Shown: piece after piece, positions 18,689 through 28,403 of the stretch
How the letters are laid out: each line of letters starts with the position of its first letter
How positions within the stretch are numbered: the stretch's first letter is position 1
Made by a program: the position numbers and the translations under genes
Notes under the pieces: model-generated
Database searches by the model: none
Seen by the model: only the letters and a program-made list of their open reading frames with translations
Told to the model about the DNA's origin: nothing
NCBI RefSeq assembly: GCF_018448925.1
Contig: NZ_RCWE01000007.1
Coordinates: 124,001 to 188,000 of the forward strand
Direction of reading: 5' to 3'
DNA: 64,000 nt
From: Photorhabdus akhurstii
GTDB taxonomy: Bacteria > Pseudomonadota > Gammaproteobacteria > Enterobacterales > Enterobacteriaceae

Positions 18689-20488
18689 TTAAATTAGTAC
18701 CTCTTTTTCAGAGATTGTGCCACATTCATTTAGTGTCTCACCGACTTGTTGCAATTGATACATCTGATAATAACGTCCACACCTCGCCAATAATTGCTGA
18801 TGGCATCCCTGTTCAACAACTGCACCACGATGTAGCACCAGAATGGTATCAGCTTCCACAATAGTAGACAGGCGGTGAGCAATCACGATCAACGTCGTTT
18901 GCTGACGAATCAACCTCAAAGCCTGTTGTACCGTCTGTTCTGTACTAGAATCAATGTTTGCAGTCGCTTCATCAAGGATCAAAATTTGTGGCGTTTGCAC
19001 TAACACTCTCGCCATAGCAAGCAACTGTTTTTGACCAGCCGACAACGTATTACCCTGCTCTCCCAAAATAGTATGAAGTCCATTAGGTAATGTACGTACT
19101 AACTCAGCTAATTGCACGGTTTCCAATACCTGCCAAACTTTCTCTTCTGAGATATTCCGGCCAAGCGTAATATTATCAAAAAAAGAATCAGCAAGAACGA
19201 CCGGGTCCTGCTGAACCATCGCTATACCATTGCGTAGTACCGAATGAGACAGGGATGATACAGGCCGACCATCGAGGTAAATTTCCCCTTTCTGCCACGG
19301 ATAATATCCCATCAGTAAATTTGCCAACGTACTTTTACCACTACCGGTATGACCAACCAAAGCAACAAAACCATGAGCCGGAACCTGTAAATTGATGTCT
19401 TGTAAAACTACTTTGTCATCCCGATAAGAAAAGCTAACATTTTCTATATCAATTCGACCGCTAGACAGTGGCTGATTATCCATGCCATAGCCTTGTTGAG
19501 GACTATCCATTAATTCAAATATTCTCTCACCAGCAACCACAGCCTGCTGCAAGATAGATTGCTGGGAGGTCAACTCAATGAGTGGTTCATTCAACCGTGC
19601 CAAGTAATCGATAAAGGCATACAACACCCCAACACTAATTACGCCGATTCCATTAAAACCAAATAGCATGATAAGGCCACACAGTACCATAGCTGACACA
19701 AAATTCAGTAATGGTCGTAATAAAAGCCCGTCTAACCGTAGTGCCTGCATTCTTGCTTGATAATGAGCAAGATTAGTTGCCAGCATTCGTTCACCAAAAC
19801 GGGCCTGCTGCCGGAATTGTTGGATGACACTCATTCCATTGATAATCTCGTTAAAATTATCATTAACGTCAGCTAAATAACTACGTACCTGTCGGACAAT
19901 TGGTGTACTTAGATACTGATATATCGCCATAACAATTAATACGATAGGAAAAATAAGAATTGCAATCAATGCCATACGCCATTCCAGTACAAACATGGCA
20001 ATCAACATAGCGCTAATTAATGCTATACCACGGAATATCGTAGGGACCACATTGACATAAAGATCTAGAACAGCCTCTGTATCATTCGTTACACGAGAAA
20101 TTAATTGCCCTACTGGTTGATTATCAAAAGCACTCAAAGGCTGACGCAATGCCGCATTCATCACATCAGTACGAAGTTGACGAACAACATCAACTGATAT
20201 TTGATTGAACAATAAAGCCTGGAAATAGTGTAATACAGCGGTGATCAGTTGCAGAGCAATAAAGGCTACAGCCAAGCCAATAACCAATCCAATGGGCATA
20301 TTACCTGTTGCAACCATATTATCGATAAAATAACAAATTAGAACAGGACCACTTACCTCCGCAATTGCAGCCACCCACAACATAAGTACCGCCAGCACCA
20401 GCAGCTTACGATAATCTTTCCCATAAACCAGCAAACGTTTCAGAGACGGCCACAATTGACGAACCTTAGTCATCTCTATCTCCTTCAT
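18689..20488 (-). CDS. mdlB: ABC exporter half-transporter MdlB
   Basis: A 599-residue fusion of six-helix membrane domain and ATPase, of the multidrug-exporter type. The nucleotide-binding domain has Walker A (GHTGSGKST), signature (LSAGQKQ), Walker B (ILILDEAT) and H-loop (AHRLST). It overlaps the mdlA stop by 4 bp and likely forms a heterodimer with MdlA. The transported compound is not known. The first ATG is used here; an internal ATG (MTKVRQLW) six codons in is also possible. Confidence 0.94.
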   Translation of the reverse strand: MKEIEMTKVRQLWPSLKRLLVYGKDYRKLLVLAVLMLWVAAIAEVSGPVLICYFIDNMVATGNMPIGLVIGLAVAFIALQLITAVLHYFQALLFNQISVDVVRQLRTDVMNAALRQPLSAFDNQPVGQLISRVTNDTEAVLDLYVNVVPTIFRGIALISAMLIAMFVLEWRMALIAILIFPIVLIVMAIYQYLSTPIVRQVRSYLADVNDNFNEIINGMSVIQQFRQQARFGERMLATNLAHYQARMQALRLDGLLLRPLLNFVSAMVLCGLIMLFGFNGIGVISVGVLYAFIDYLARLNEPLIELTSQQSILQQAVVAGERIFELMDSPQQGYGMDNQPLSSGRIDIENVSFSYRDDKVVLQDINLQVPAHGFVALVGHTGSGKSTLANLLMGYYPWQKGEIYLDGRPVSSLSHSVLRNGIAMVQQDPVVLADSFFDNITLGRNISEEKVWQVLETVQLAELVRTLPNGLHTILGEQGNTLSAGQKQLLAMARVLVQTPQILILDEATANIDSSTEQTVQQALRLIRQQTTLIVIAHRLSTIVEADTILVLHRGAVVEQGCHQQLLARCGRYYQMYQLQQVGETLNECGTISEKEVLI

Positions 20489-22239
20489 ACGATTCCATCC
20501 TCACTATCCAGTGCTGCTTCAATCTGCTGATAATGATACATATCACGATACCATCCTGGTTGCTCCACCAGTTGCTGATGCTGTCCCTGCTGTATAATCG
20601 AACCTTGCTGCATCACCAAAATATTATCAGCATCAGTTAATGCCGACAGACGATGGGCACTAATAATGACAGTACGTTGTTGTCTCCATTGCCTTAAGTT
20701 TTGCAAAATACTGTATTCAGTTTGCCCATCAACCGCAGATAAGGCATCATCCAAAATCAAAATCTCTGTATCTAAGAGTAATGCTCTCGCAATAGAGATA
20801 CGCTGCTTCTGCCCACCAGAAAGCATCACACCACGCTCCCCCACCTCCGTTTGATACCCTTCCGGTAAACGAAGAATATCTTCATGAACACAGGCAAAAC
20901 GAGCAACTTCTTCAATTTGCTCCTGTGTAGCATCCGGACGTCCCAAAGCAATATTACTGGCAACGGTATCTGAAAACAGAAAAGGTGTTTGATTGACAAC
21001 GGCAAAACGAGCCCGCCATTCATCCAACTGGATATCTGCAATTTTTATCGACTGGAAAAGAATTTCTCCCTCAGTTACATCAAACTGTCTCTGCATCAGA
21101 GCAAGCAGGGTACTCTTACCTGAACCTGTTAGACCACAGATCCCTAGTAACTGCCCAGGAGATAACCTGAAATTAATTTGATTCAGAACACTTTTATTAC
21201 TTTGAGGATAATTAAAAGATTTAATATCCACATTCAGGATACTACGCTCAGGTGATAAATGACGGAGACCATTTTTAATGACAGGAGGTTCTTGTAATAA
21301 ACTACGGATACGGCTATATGCAGCACCTCCCCGTTCAACAATATTAAACATCCATGCTAGCGCCAACATTGGCCAAATCATCAAACCAAGGTACATTACG
21401 AAGCTAGTAAGTTCACCCAGTGTTAATCCCCCATTCAACACCATCCAACTACCCCCTCCGACAGCCAACAAATCTGATATACCGATTGCAATAACAATTG
21501 TCGGATCAAACCGGGCATCTACTCTGGCAACATACATATTCTTACGGCTAGCCTCTACTGCAACTTGCTCAAACTGATTTGCTTGTAGATCTTCAAGACC
21601 AAATGCCTTGATCATACGAATACTAGTCAAACTTTCTTGAGCTTGATTATTCAGAGCAGAAAATGCACCTTGTGCCGATTTAAAACGATGATGTAGCTGA
21701 TCACCATATCGTTTAATAATAATTGCCATAATAGGCATAGGTAACATAGCCAATAACGTTAACTGCCAACTAATTTGGACACTCATTACAATCAACACCG
21801 CGCAGCCCATAACTAGCGAATCAACCAACGTTAACACACCTTCCCCCGCGGCAAACACCACCCGTTCCACATCATTAGTAGCACGAGCCATCAAATCGCC
21901 GGTACGGTGACGCAGATAAAATTCCGGATTTTGGCGACTGAATTGCTGATAAAAATTATTCCGTAATTTAACCGCTAATTGATATGACGCCCCAAACAAC
22001 CATAATCGCCATATATATCGTAGAATATAGACAAACAACGCTACGACCAACATAACACCAATCCATATCATCAATTGGTAAGATGACATAGATCGAGTAC
22101 TAATGCCGTCAACAATGATACCCACCAAATATGGAGGAATCAGTAGCAGAACAGAAATGATAATAAGCAGGGTTACTGCTCCAAGGTAGCGACGCCATTC
22201 GCGACGGAAGTACCAACTTAATTGAGAAAATAATATCAC
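20485..22239 (-). CDS. mdlA: ABC exporter half-transporter MdlA
   Basis: A 584-residue ABC half-transporter with N-terminal membrane domain and C-terminal ATPase: Walker A (GLTGSGKST), signature (LSGGQKQ), Walker B (ILILDDAL), H-loop (SAHRL). Asp-Asp at the end of Walker B replaces the usual Asp-Glu, so this site may be hydrolysis-poor, as often in heterodimeric exporters where the partner (MdlB, DE) does the work. First gene of mdlA-mdlB, downstream of decR. Confidence 0.94.
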   Translation of the reverse strand: MILFSQLSWYFRREWRRYLGAVTLLIIISVLLLIPPYLVGIIVDGISTRSMSSYQLMIWIGVMLVVALFVYILRYIWRLWLFGASYQLAVKLRNNFYQQFSRQNPEFYLRHRTGDLMARATNDVERVVFAAGEGVLTLVDSLVMGCAVLIVMSVQISWQLTLLAMLPMPIMAIIIKRYGDQLHHRFKSAQGAFSALNNQAQESLTSIRMIKAFGLEDLQANQFEQVAVEASRKNMYVARVDARFDPTIVIAIGISDLLAVGGGSWMVLNGGLTLGELTSFVMYLGLMIWPMLALAWMFNIVERGGAAYSRIRSLLQEPPVIKNGLRHLSPERSILNVDIKSFNYPQSNKSVLNQINFRLSPGQLLGICGLTGSGKSTLLALMQRQFDVTEGEILFQSIKIADIQLDEWRARFAVVNQTPFLFSDTVASNIALGRPDATQEQIEEVARFACVHEDILRLPEGYQTEVGERGVMLSGGQKQRISIARALLLDTEILILDDALSAVDGQTEYSILQNLRQWRQQRTVIISAHRLSALTDADNILVMQQGSIIQQGQHQQLVEQPGWYRDMYHYQQIEAALDSEDGIV

Positions 22240-22253
22240 AAATGTATATCCCG

Positions 22254-22309
22254 AAATATAAATTTATATTTAAATATAAACTTAAATATAAATTTAAATA
22301 AATAATAAG
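22254..22309. repeat. AT-only tandem repeat upstream of mdlA
   Basis: A 12-bp unit TAAATATAAAYT recurs at 22271 and 22283, with a shorter variant at 22295 and a related copy near 22255. It lies between mdlA and decR, in the likely mdlA promoter. Confidence 0.6.
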
Positions 22310-22361
22310 AACATTGAACCAAACTCAAAATAATTGAATTAATTCTCTGAATAATAATGGA

Positions 22362-22823
22362 CTAATCTGGTATCGGCAATACTGTAGTATACTTAATTTT
22401 TTCCATTGCAAAGTTGGATGTAACATCAATCAACCCCGGGATACCGTTCACCATACGCTTGTAGAAAAGATCATAACTTTTCATATCTACAACTTCAACA
22501 TGCATCAGATAATCACACTCACCAGCCATACGATAAAAAGCCAAGACTTCTGGCATTTGTTTTATAAATGCGACAAATTGCTCATACCAAGCACTATTAT
22601 GCTGCTGAGTTCTGATCATCACAATTACTGTCAGCCCTAGTCCTAACTTTTCACTATCAAGCAAAGCAACCTTACCGATAATATAACCTTCATCTTCAAG
22701 TCGTTTTAGCCGCTTCCAACAAGGAGTAGAGGTAAGATTAACAGCTTCCGCCAATGCATTCAGAGACAGACTGCAATCTTTCTGTAGTAACTTTAGCAAT
22801 TTGCGGTCTGTTTTATCTAACAT
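22362..22823 (-). CDS. decR: Lrp-family regulator of cysteine detoxification
   Basis: A 153-residue Lrp/AsnC protein with N-terminal winged helix-turn-helix ([21 protein letters not shown]) and C-terminal RAM ligand domain ([12 protein letters not shown]). E. coli DecR (YbaO) activates cysteine-degradation genes in response to cysteine. It is divergent from the PLP enzyme below, its probable target, and precedes mdlAB. Confidence 0.92.
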   Translation of the reverse strand: MLDKTDRKLLKLLQKDCSLSLNALAEAVNLTSTPCWKRLKRLEDEGYIIGKVALLDSEKLGLGLTVIVMIRTQQHNSAWYEQFVAFIKQMPEVLAFYRMAGECDYLMHVEVVDMKSYDLFYKRMVNGIPGLIDVTSNFAMEKIKYTTVLPIPD

Positions 22824-22950
22824 AACTACCTCTCATAGAAAATTTTTCCATAAAGAAACCACACATTAAGAAAAATAACAATCTCTTTCTCCCAGTATCA
22901 AGTTAATCTACCCGCCACCAATTATTTTTAAATTACAGAGTTAATAATTA

Positions 22951-24003
22951 ATGTCACACAGTTGGACCACCAAGGCAATCAGAGAGATTCAAGCAGACCA
23001 TCAACGCAGTTCTGACACTCATCTTATCCGCCTTAATTTACCGGTTTTCCCAGGTATCCATTTATATCTAAAAGATGAAAGCACCCACCCAACCGGTAGT
23101 CTGAAACACAGGCTTGCCCGTTCTTTATTCCTTTACGCACTTAGTAACGGCTGGATAAAGGAAGGTACCCCGGTTATTGAATCCTCATCGGGTAGTACCG
23201 CTGTATCCGAAGCCTATTTTGCCCGCCTGCTTGGGTTACCTTTTATTGCTGTTATGCCCTCATATACCGCTAAACGTAAGATTCAGGAAATTGAATTTTA
23301 TGGTGGTAAATGCCATTTTGTTAACCATTCAGCACAAATTTATGACGAGTCAGAACGACTGGCGAAAGAACTAAATGGACATTATATGGATCAATTTACT
23401 TACGCCGAAAGAGCAACAGACTGGCGAGGTAACAACAATATTGCTGAAAGTATTTTTCGCCAGATGCAAATGGAACCATTTCCTGAACCAGATTATATCG
23501 TTATGAGCGCTGGTACTGGGGGAACTTCTGCAACGTTAGGACGCTATATCCGTTACCAAGGGCATAACACGAAACTAATTGTTGTCGATCCAGAAAACTC
23601 TATATTCTATGACTATTACCGTCAAAATTGCTGTGATATTCATGGCAATTATAGCAGTAAGATTGAGGGTATTGGCCGCCCTCGGGCTGAGCCTTCTTTT
23701 ATTCCTTCGGTTATTGATGACATGATACAAATACCCGATTGCGCCAGCATTGCAACAATTTACTGGCTGGAAAAATTGTTAGGCAGAAAAGTTGGCGCAT
23801 CTACGGGGACCAATGTCTGGGGAGCTCTCCTGCTTGCTAACCAAATGCATGAGCGTGGAGAACAAGGTGCAATAGTAACTTTATTGTGCGACAGTGGTGA
23901 ACGTTATCTCGATACCTATTACAATCCAGATTGGGTAAAAAATAACATCGGCGATATTTCACCTTATCTCAAACAACTATCCAATTTCCGTAGTTATAAG
24001 TAA
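22951..24003 (+). CDS. PLP-dependent cysteine synthase-family enzyme, probable cysteine desulfhydrase
   Basis: A 350-residue fold-type II PLP enzyme. K52 in [10 protein letters not shown] is placed as the PLP-binding lysine, [11 protein letters not shown] forms the substrate/cofactor loop, and [12 protein letters not shown] binds phosphate. It resembles the cysteine synthase family, but its position divergent from decR, which activates cysteine breakdown, argues for a degradative cysteine desulfhydrase. A similar enzyme (CcdA) is reported in Pantoea, from memory. Cystathionine beta-synthase-like activity is an alternative. Confidence 0.8.
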   Translation: MSHSWTTKAIREIQADHQRSSDTHLIRLNLPVFPGIHLYLKDESTHPTGSLKHRLARSLFLYALSNGWIKEGTPVIESSSGSTAVSEAYFARLLGLPFIAVMPSYTAKRKIQEIEFYGGKCHFVNHSAQIYDESERLAKELNGHYMDQFTYAERATDWRGNNNIAESIFRQMQMEPFPEPDYIVMSAGTGGTSATLGRYIRYQGHNTKLIVVDPENSIFYDYYRQNCCDIHGNYSSKIEGIGRPRAEPSFIPSVIDDMIQIPDCASIATIYWLEKLLGRKVGASTGTNVWGALLLANQMHERGEQGAIVTLLCDSGERYLDTYYNPDWVKNNIGDISPYLKQLSNFRSYK

Positions 24004-24035
24004 CATAACCATTTTATTCCAATGAGGATGTTACA

Positions 24036-24734
24036 ATGAGACGAGCAGTTGTTGTATTCAGTGGTGGACAAGATTCCACTACCTGCCTAATCAAGGCAAT
24101 TAATCAATATGACGAAGTACATTGTGTCACTTTTGATTATGGTCAGCGCCATCGTGCCGAAATTGATGTTGCACGTAATGTCAGCCATTCTCTTGGTGTT
24201 GTTGCACATAAAGTACTGGATGTCACATTACTTAATGAACTGGCCCTCAGCAGTCTGACTCGTGATAACATCCCTGTTCCCGACTATAGTGAAAGTGAAA
24301 AGAGTGCCATACCCAGTACATTTGTCCCTGGCCGCAATATTTTGTTCCTGACACTGGCTGCTATATATGCTTACCAAGTTGAAGCGGAAGCGGTTATTAC
24401 TGGCGTATGTGAAACTGATTTCTCCGGTTACCCTGATTGCCGTGATGAATTCGTCAAAGCGCTGAATAAAGCTGTAAGCCTTGGCATTGCCCGTGATATC
24501 CGTTTTGAAACGCCATTAATGTGGCTCAACAAAGCTGAAACTTGGGCATTGTCCGACTACTACCAGCATTTAGACTTTGTTCGTAGTCAGACATTAACTT
24601 GCTACAACGGCATTCAAGGTAATGGATGTGGTACATGTGCCGCTTGTCATCTCAGAGCTAACGGATTAGAACAATATTTGAATGCTCCGGATAAAATAAT
24701 GGCTGAAATGAAAGCAAAAACACATTTAGTTTAA
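24036..24734 (+). CDS. queC: 7-cyano-7-deazaguanine synthase QueC
   Basis: Makes preQ0 from carboxy-deazaguanine, ammonia and ATP in queuosine synthesis. The 232-residue protein has the PP-loop SGGQDSTT near residue 9 and a C-terminal zinc site [19 protein letters not shown]. Start is supported by AATGAGGATG. The pathway's last steps, tgt and queA, are at the other end of the window. Confidence 0.97.
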   Translation: MRRAVVVFSGGQDSTTCLIKAINQYDEVHCVTFDYGQRHRAEIDVARNVSHSLGVVAHKVLDVTLLNELALSSLTRDNIPVPDYSESEKSAIPSTFVPGRNILFLTLAAIYAYQVEAEAVITGVCETDFSGYPDCRDEFVKALNKAVSLGIARDIRFETPLMWLNKAETWALSDYYQHLDFVRSQTLTCYNGIQGNGCGTCAACHLRANGLEQYLNAPDKIMAEMKAKTHLV

Positions 24735-24742
24735 TCCAAATG

Positions 24743-24776
24743 GCAATGAGAGCCATCCCCTCTCATTGCTCTGTTT
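24743..24776. terminator. queC terminator (overlaps fadM end)
   Basis: Stem GCAATGAGAG / CTCTCATTGC (24743-24752, 24760-24769), followed by TCTGTTTT on the plus strand, right after the queC stop and overlapping the fadM stop. Confidence 0.6.
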
Positions 24777-25170
24777 TCACCAAAGCTCCCATTATTTCAC
24801 GTAATTCACCTTCAATAGATAATGCTCTTTGCGTTTTTCTATCAATCCAAACAAATGTAGTCTTAGCATCTGCGATGAGTTGATTGTTCCTTCTGCGTAT
24901 GATTTCCTGAGAAAATACACCACTTCTGTTTCTCAGCTCCGTCAATCGGCAATCCACCTCCAATTCATCGCCAAGAACTGCTGAACTGCGATAATTAATA
25001 TTAATGTTGACCACTGCAAATCCAACATTGTTTTTCTGTATCCATTCCACTACAGAATGCTTATGCAACCATTCCCACCGAGCACTTTCCAGAAATTCCA
25101 AATAGCGAGCATTGTTCACATGCTGAAACAAATCTATATGATAACCATGAACTTTTATAATTGAACTCAT
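24763..25170 (-). CDS. fadM: Acyl-CoA thioesterase FadM (YbaW)
   Basis: A 135-residue single-hotdog thioesterase. The motif DLFQHVNNARYLEFLESARWE near residues 13-33 is the 4-hydroxybenzoyl-CoA thioesterase-type active site with its Asp/His. E. coli FadM acts on unsaturated long-chain acyl-CoA during fatty acid breakdown. Convergent with queC. Confidence 0.93.
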   Translation of the reverse strand: MSSIIKVHGYHIDLFQHVNNARYLEFLESARWEWLHKHSVVEWIQKNNVGFAVVNININYRSSAVLGDELEVDCRLTELRNRSGVFSQEIIRRRNNQLIADAKTTFVWIDRKTQRALSIEGELREIMGALVKTEQ

Positions 25171-25277
25171 AATATTGCCTTTATGTTAAAGTCACTCATC
25201 TGACCAGGTTGATTTCACAATAGCAAAACAAAAAATTCACACTAATTAAAGTGATTTATTTGCAACCTTGATCACAA

Positions 25278-25313
25278 CATCCCCATTCATAAAAAAAATC
25301 ATGAATGAGGATG
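25278..25313. terminator. 13-bp hairpin after ybaV
   Basis: CATCCCCATTCAT and ATGAATGAGGATG form a 13-bp stem with one G-U pair around an A-rich loop, between the ybaV stop and the fadM start. It has no U-run, so it is only a possible ybaV terminator. Confidence 0.4.
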
Positions 25314-25325
25314 ATAGATAATATA

Positions 25326-25700
25326 CTAGTAACTCAACTTACTTCTATTTCGTTCAATAAAAACTGGTCCTATTCCCTGAACCTCCTGTAACTGCTCCAC
25401 CGTAGTAAACGCACCATGTTTTTCTCGATATTCAACGATTCCTTGTGCCTTTTTTACCCCAATACCATTTAGTGCTTTTGCTAACTCTTCCGCACTTGCA
25501 GTATTAATATTCACCTTTCCCTTTTCTTCTACTTTCAAAGCATCCTGCTGCTGTAATTGCTTTTCTGATGAAGAATTACTGGTAGTATTGGCTGTTTTAG
25601 CTACTTTATCTTTTACTTGTTCAGTGGCAATCGCGAATTGCCCTCCACACGCATAAAGCAAGCCAACGAGCAAAACAGATAAAATTCCCGATTTTTTCAT
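25326..25700 (-). CDS. ybaV: ComEA-like helix-hairpin-helix protein YbaV
   Basis: A 124-residue secreted or membrane-anchored protein. A signal peptide ([18 protein letters not shown]) is followed by a charged linker and a C-terminal double helix-hairpin-helix domain ([22 protein letters not shown]), as in the competence DNA-binding protein ComEA. The ATG at 25700 follows GGAGGAATTA, so I rejected the longer frame from 25811. The Cys at 18 could be a lipidation site. Confidence 0.88.
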   Translation of the reverse strand: MKKSGILSVLLVGLLYACGGQFAIATEQVKDKVAKTANTTSNSSSEKQLQQQDALKVEEKGKVNINTASAEELAKALNGIGVKKAQGIVEYREKHGAFTTVEQLQEVQGIGPVFIERNRSKLSY

Positions 25701-25781
25701 ATTAATTCCTCCATGTTTTATGAGCGGAAAAAAGATTGCCACAGATAAATTTGAGTACAATGGACAAAGATCAGATATGCG

Positions 25782-25803
25782 AAAGGCCGCGAAAGCGGCC
25801 TTT
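25782..25803. terminator. ppiD terminator hairpin
   Basis: Stem AAAGGCCGC / GCGGCCTTT with a 4-base loop, 48 bp beyond the ppiD stop. There is little U-run on the minus strand. Confidence 0.5.
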
Positions 25804-25850
25804 ATTGACAAGATAATTACAAAGATATTTGCGATATTCTCCGCAAATTT

Positions 25851-27722
25851 TTATTCGATATGACCTAACTTAATTTTGGCTTTTTCACGCAAGCTAACCA
25901 GTAAAGACTCCAGCATAGCGTTACCCATTTCACTCTGATAGCTATCAATCATGCTTTTAATTTGTTCTTCGGATACAACACCTGGAGTAACTTTATCTAG
26001 TTGGATCAACACAACATCATCCAAACTATTTTTCGTCAAACCATATTCTGCCTTACCTCCTTTCGGCCGTGGTAAAGCAAATACTGCACCAACTAACACA
26101 TTATCCTGAGATGTACGCTGAATAACCTGAGATTCACCAAATTGAATACCTGCATCTTTCAAGGCTTGCTCACCTTTACCTTCTTTTAAGGCAGCCAGTA
26201 ATTTCTCACTTTCGACTTGAAGTTGTTTTTCAGCTTTCTGACGTTTAACCAATTCAGTAACTTGCTCTTTAACTTTCTCGAAGGGTTGTACTGTTTCTGG
26301 CTTATAATTATCTACACGGAGAACAAATGCACGATCACCTTCAACGGAGATAACATCAGAGTTAGTCCCTGTTGGCCCCTGTCCATCAACAAGATTACCT
26401 TCAAAAATGGCATGAATGACGGCCCCAAAATTAATCTCTGTCGGCACACTATTGCGATCAAACCAATCAGTCGTCACAATCTTAATACCTGAAACTTCCT
26501 CAGCCGCAGCTAGAGATTCATTATCGCTAGTAGCAGCATCACTAACCTTCTGTTGCAGAGCATAGAAAGCATCTACTGCTTTTTCCTGCTTAACCGTTTT
26601 CTCAATTTCAGAACGAACTTCAGATAAGGGCTTAATTACTTGAGGCTTAACATCATCCAAATGGAAAATAGCGAAGCCATTAGAAACCTTAAGCACAGAA
26701 GAAATTTGGCCTTTCTCTTTCAAATTAGCTTGTTTCAACTCTTCAGGAAGAGCATCCTCTTCCATCCAACCGATCTCACCACTATTTTTCGCTGAAAACT
26801 TATCCGTAGATTTTTTAGTCGCTAATTTACCAAAATCAGCACCTTTATTTAACTCATCAAGCACTGTTTTGGCTTCAGCTTCAGTTGCAAGCTGAATCAG
26901 ACTGTATTTTTTCTGCTCTGGTTGGGTATAACGTTTCAGATTATGTTCGTAGTAAGCATCAACATCAGCAGATGTAGCTGAAACTTTATTCATTTCATCT
27001 ACAGCGTCCATCTTGATATAGCTAACTTTCACTTCTTCTGGAGCAATAAAGCTGCTTTTATTCAGATTATAGTAATCTTGTAAGTCTTTATCTGTTACTT
27101 CCTGCTGCGCCTGAATTTTCTTCAGCTCCAGTGTAGCCATACGGGCAGTTCTCTGTTGCAGAAGTAATTCAGCGCTGAGTTTTACCTCACTAGGCAATGC
27201 TATTTCACTACCAGAAAAAGCCATAATTAATTGTTGATTAACTAAATTCTGGCGTGTTTGTTCAGCAAAAATATCTGGACTCATATTGGAACGATCGAGC
27301 AACTCCAGATATTTGTTGTTATCAAATTTACCATTTGTCTGAAAGTAAGAGATATTTCGGATAGAATCCTTAACTTGCTCATCGCTGGCAGATAAACCCA
27401 ATGCACGGGAATATTGCTCAATCAGTACATTATTAATTAGACGCTCCAAAGCCTGATTACGAATCTGCTTCATGCTTTGTTCGTCACTTGCCAACACTGA
27501 GAATTTATCTCCCAATTGCTCTTGCAATGCGTTTCTCTCTTGCTGAAACGCACCCTCCAATTGAGCACGACTGATAGCCTGGCCATTCACTTCGGCAGCA
27601 TAACTACCAGCTCCACTTGTCAGGTAGCCGCCAACCCCCGTCAAAACAAAAGACAGGATAATGAGAGCCAGCACGATTTTAAGCACAGGACTGTTTGCCG
27701 CCGTGCGTAGGTTGTCCATCAT
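25851..27722 (-). CDS. ppiD: Periplasmic chaperone PpiD
   Basis: A 623-residue membrane-anchored chaperone that sits by SecYEG and binds proteins emerging into the periplasm. One membrane segment (residues about 15-34) follows the short cytoplasmic start. SurA-like N-terminal region, a parvulin domain (about 265-360, KKYSLIQLATEAEAKTVLDEL), and a C-terminal extension follow. The next gene upstream is hupB, as in E. coli. Confidence 0.95.
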   Translation of the reverse strand: MMDNLRTAANSPVLKIVLALIILSFVLTGVGGYLTSGAGSYAAEVNGQAISRAQLEGAFQQERNALQEQLGDKFSVLASDEQSMKQIRNQALERLINNVLIEQYSRALGLSASDEQVKDSIRNISYFQTNGKFDNNKYLELLDRSNMSPDIFAEQTRQNLVNQQLIMAFSGSEIALPSEVKLSAELLLQQRTARMATLELKKIQAQQEVTDKDLQDYYNLNKSSFIAPEEVKVSYIKMDAVDEMNKVSATSADVDAYYEHNLKRYTQPEQKKYSLIQLATEAEAKTVLDELNKGADFGKLATKKSTDKFSAKNSGEIGWMEEDALPEELKQANLKEKGQISSVLKVSNGFAIFHLDDVKPQVIKPLSEVRSEIEKTVKQEKAVDAFYALQQKVSDAATSDNESLAAAEEVSGIKIVTTDWFDRNSVPTEINFGAVIHAIFEGNLVDGQGPTGTNSDVISVEGDRAFVLRVDNYKPETVQPFEKVKEQVTELVKRQKAEKQLQVESEKLLAALKEGKGEQALKDAGIQFGESQVIQRTSQDNVLVGAVFALPRPKGGKAEYGLTKNSLDDVVLIQLDKVTPGVVSEEQIKSMIDSYQSEMGNAMLESLLVSLREKAKIKLGHIE

Positions 27723-27787
27723 AAAGAGGCAAAACTCCGCTTTGGTGAAATTGAAAACGCCATATTACGCTAATTCAAGCGATAAGA

Positions 27788-27819
27788 GAAAAAAAGCGCA
27801 CCAATCAATTGATGCGCTT
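27788..27819 (-). terminator. hupB terminator
   Basis: Stem AAGCGCATCAA / TTGGTGCGCTT followed by TTTTTTCTC on the minus strand. A typical intrinsic terminator before ppiD. Confidence 0.8.
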
Positions 27820-27899
27820 CTATTTTAACTTACCAAACCTGTCTCGTCAGTCTATGTTTGCCAATATAACAAGGACTGATAAACAATATTTGGTTCATG

Positions 27900-28175
27900 T
27901 CACCCATTAACAGCGTCTTTCAAACCTTTACCTGGACGGAAAGCAGGTACTTTAGCCGCAGCAATTTTGAGCTCTTTTCCTGTTTGAGGGTTACGGCCTG
28001 TACGTGCAGAACGTTCACGAACAGCAAAAGTACCGAATCCCACCAGAGCAACATCATCGCCATCCTTCAATGCACCCGTTACAGAAGAAATAAATGCATC
28101 TACTACACGCCCTGCGGCTGCTTTAGAAATATTAGAGTCAGCAGCAATCTTGTCGATCAGTTGTGATTTATTCAC
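27900..28175 (-). CDS. hupB: DNA-binding protein HU-beta
   Basis: Histone-like nucleoid protein, 91 residues. DNA-binding arm [16 protein letters not shown] and the core [18 protein letters not shown] are present. I chose the GTG at 28175 ([12 protein letters not shown]), since E. coli hupB also starts with GTG and GGGGAT is well spaced. The ATGs at 28190 and 28184 are nearer or within that site. It has its own terminator and lies between lon and ppiD as in E. coli. Confidence 0.95.
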   Translation of the reverse strand: MNKSQLIDKIAADSNISKAAAGRVVDAFISSVTGALKDGDDVALVGFGTFAVRERSARTGRNPQTGKELKIAAAKVPAFRPGKGLKDAVNG

Positions 28176-28323
28176 TCTTATCATCCCCATATAGTTTTTA
28201 CTATCGCATCAGAATCCTAACGGATAACCCGATAGCAGTGCCGTTATATCAATCCTTTCCGATATTGGCAAGAAATCATAAGACAACAAAATATTTATTA
28301 GACAGTTCATCCAAGTTAGCAAT

Positions 28324-28361
28324 ATAAAAAGGCTGGCAAGCCTGAATTCGCTTACCAGCCT
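28324..28361 (-). terminator. lon terminator
   Basis: Stem AGGCTGGTAAGC / GCTTGCCAGCCT (one G-U pair) followed by TTTTTATATT on the minus strand, 43 bp past the lon stop. Confidence 0.8.
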
Positions 28362-28403
28362 ATATTTCATCCATAATTATTAAGATAGTTCACTATTTTT
28401 GCA

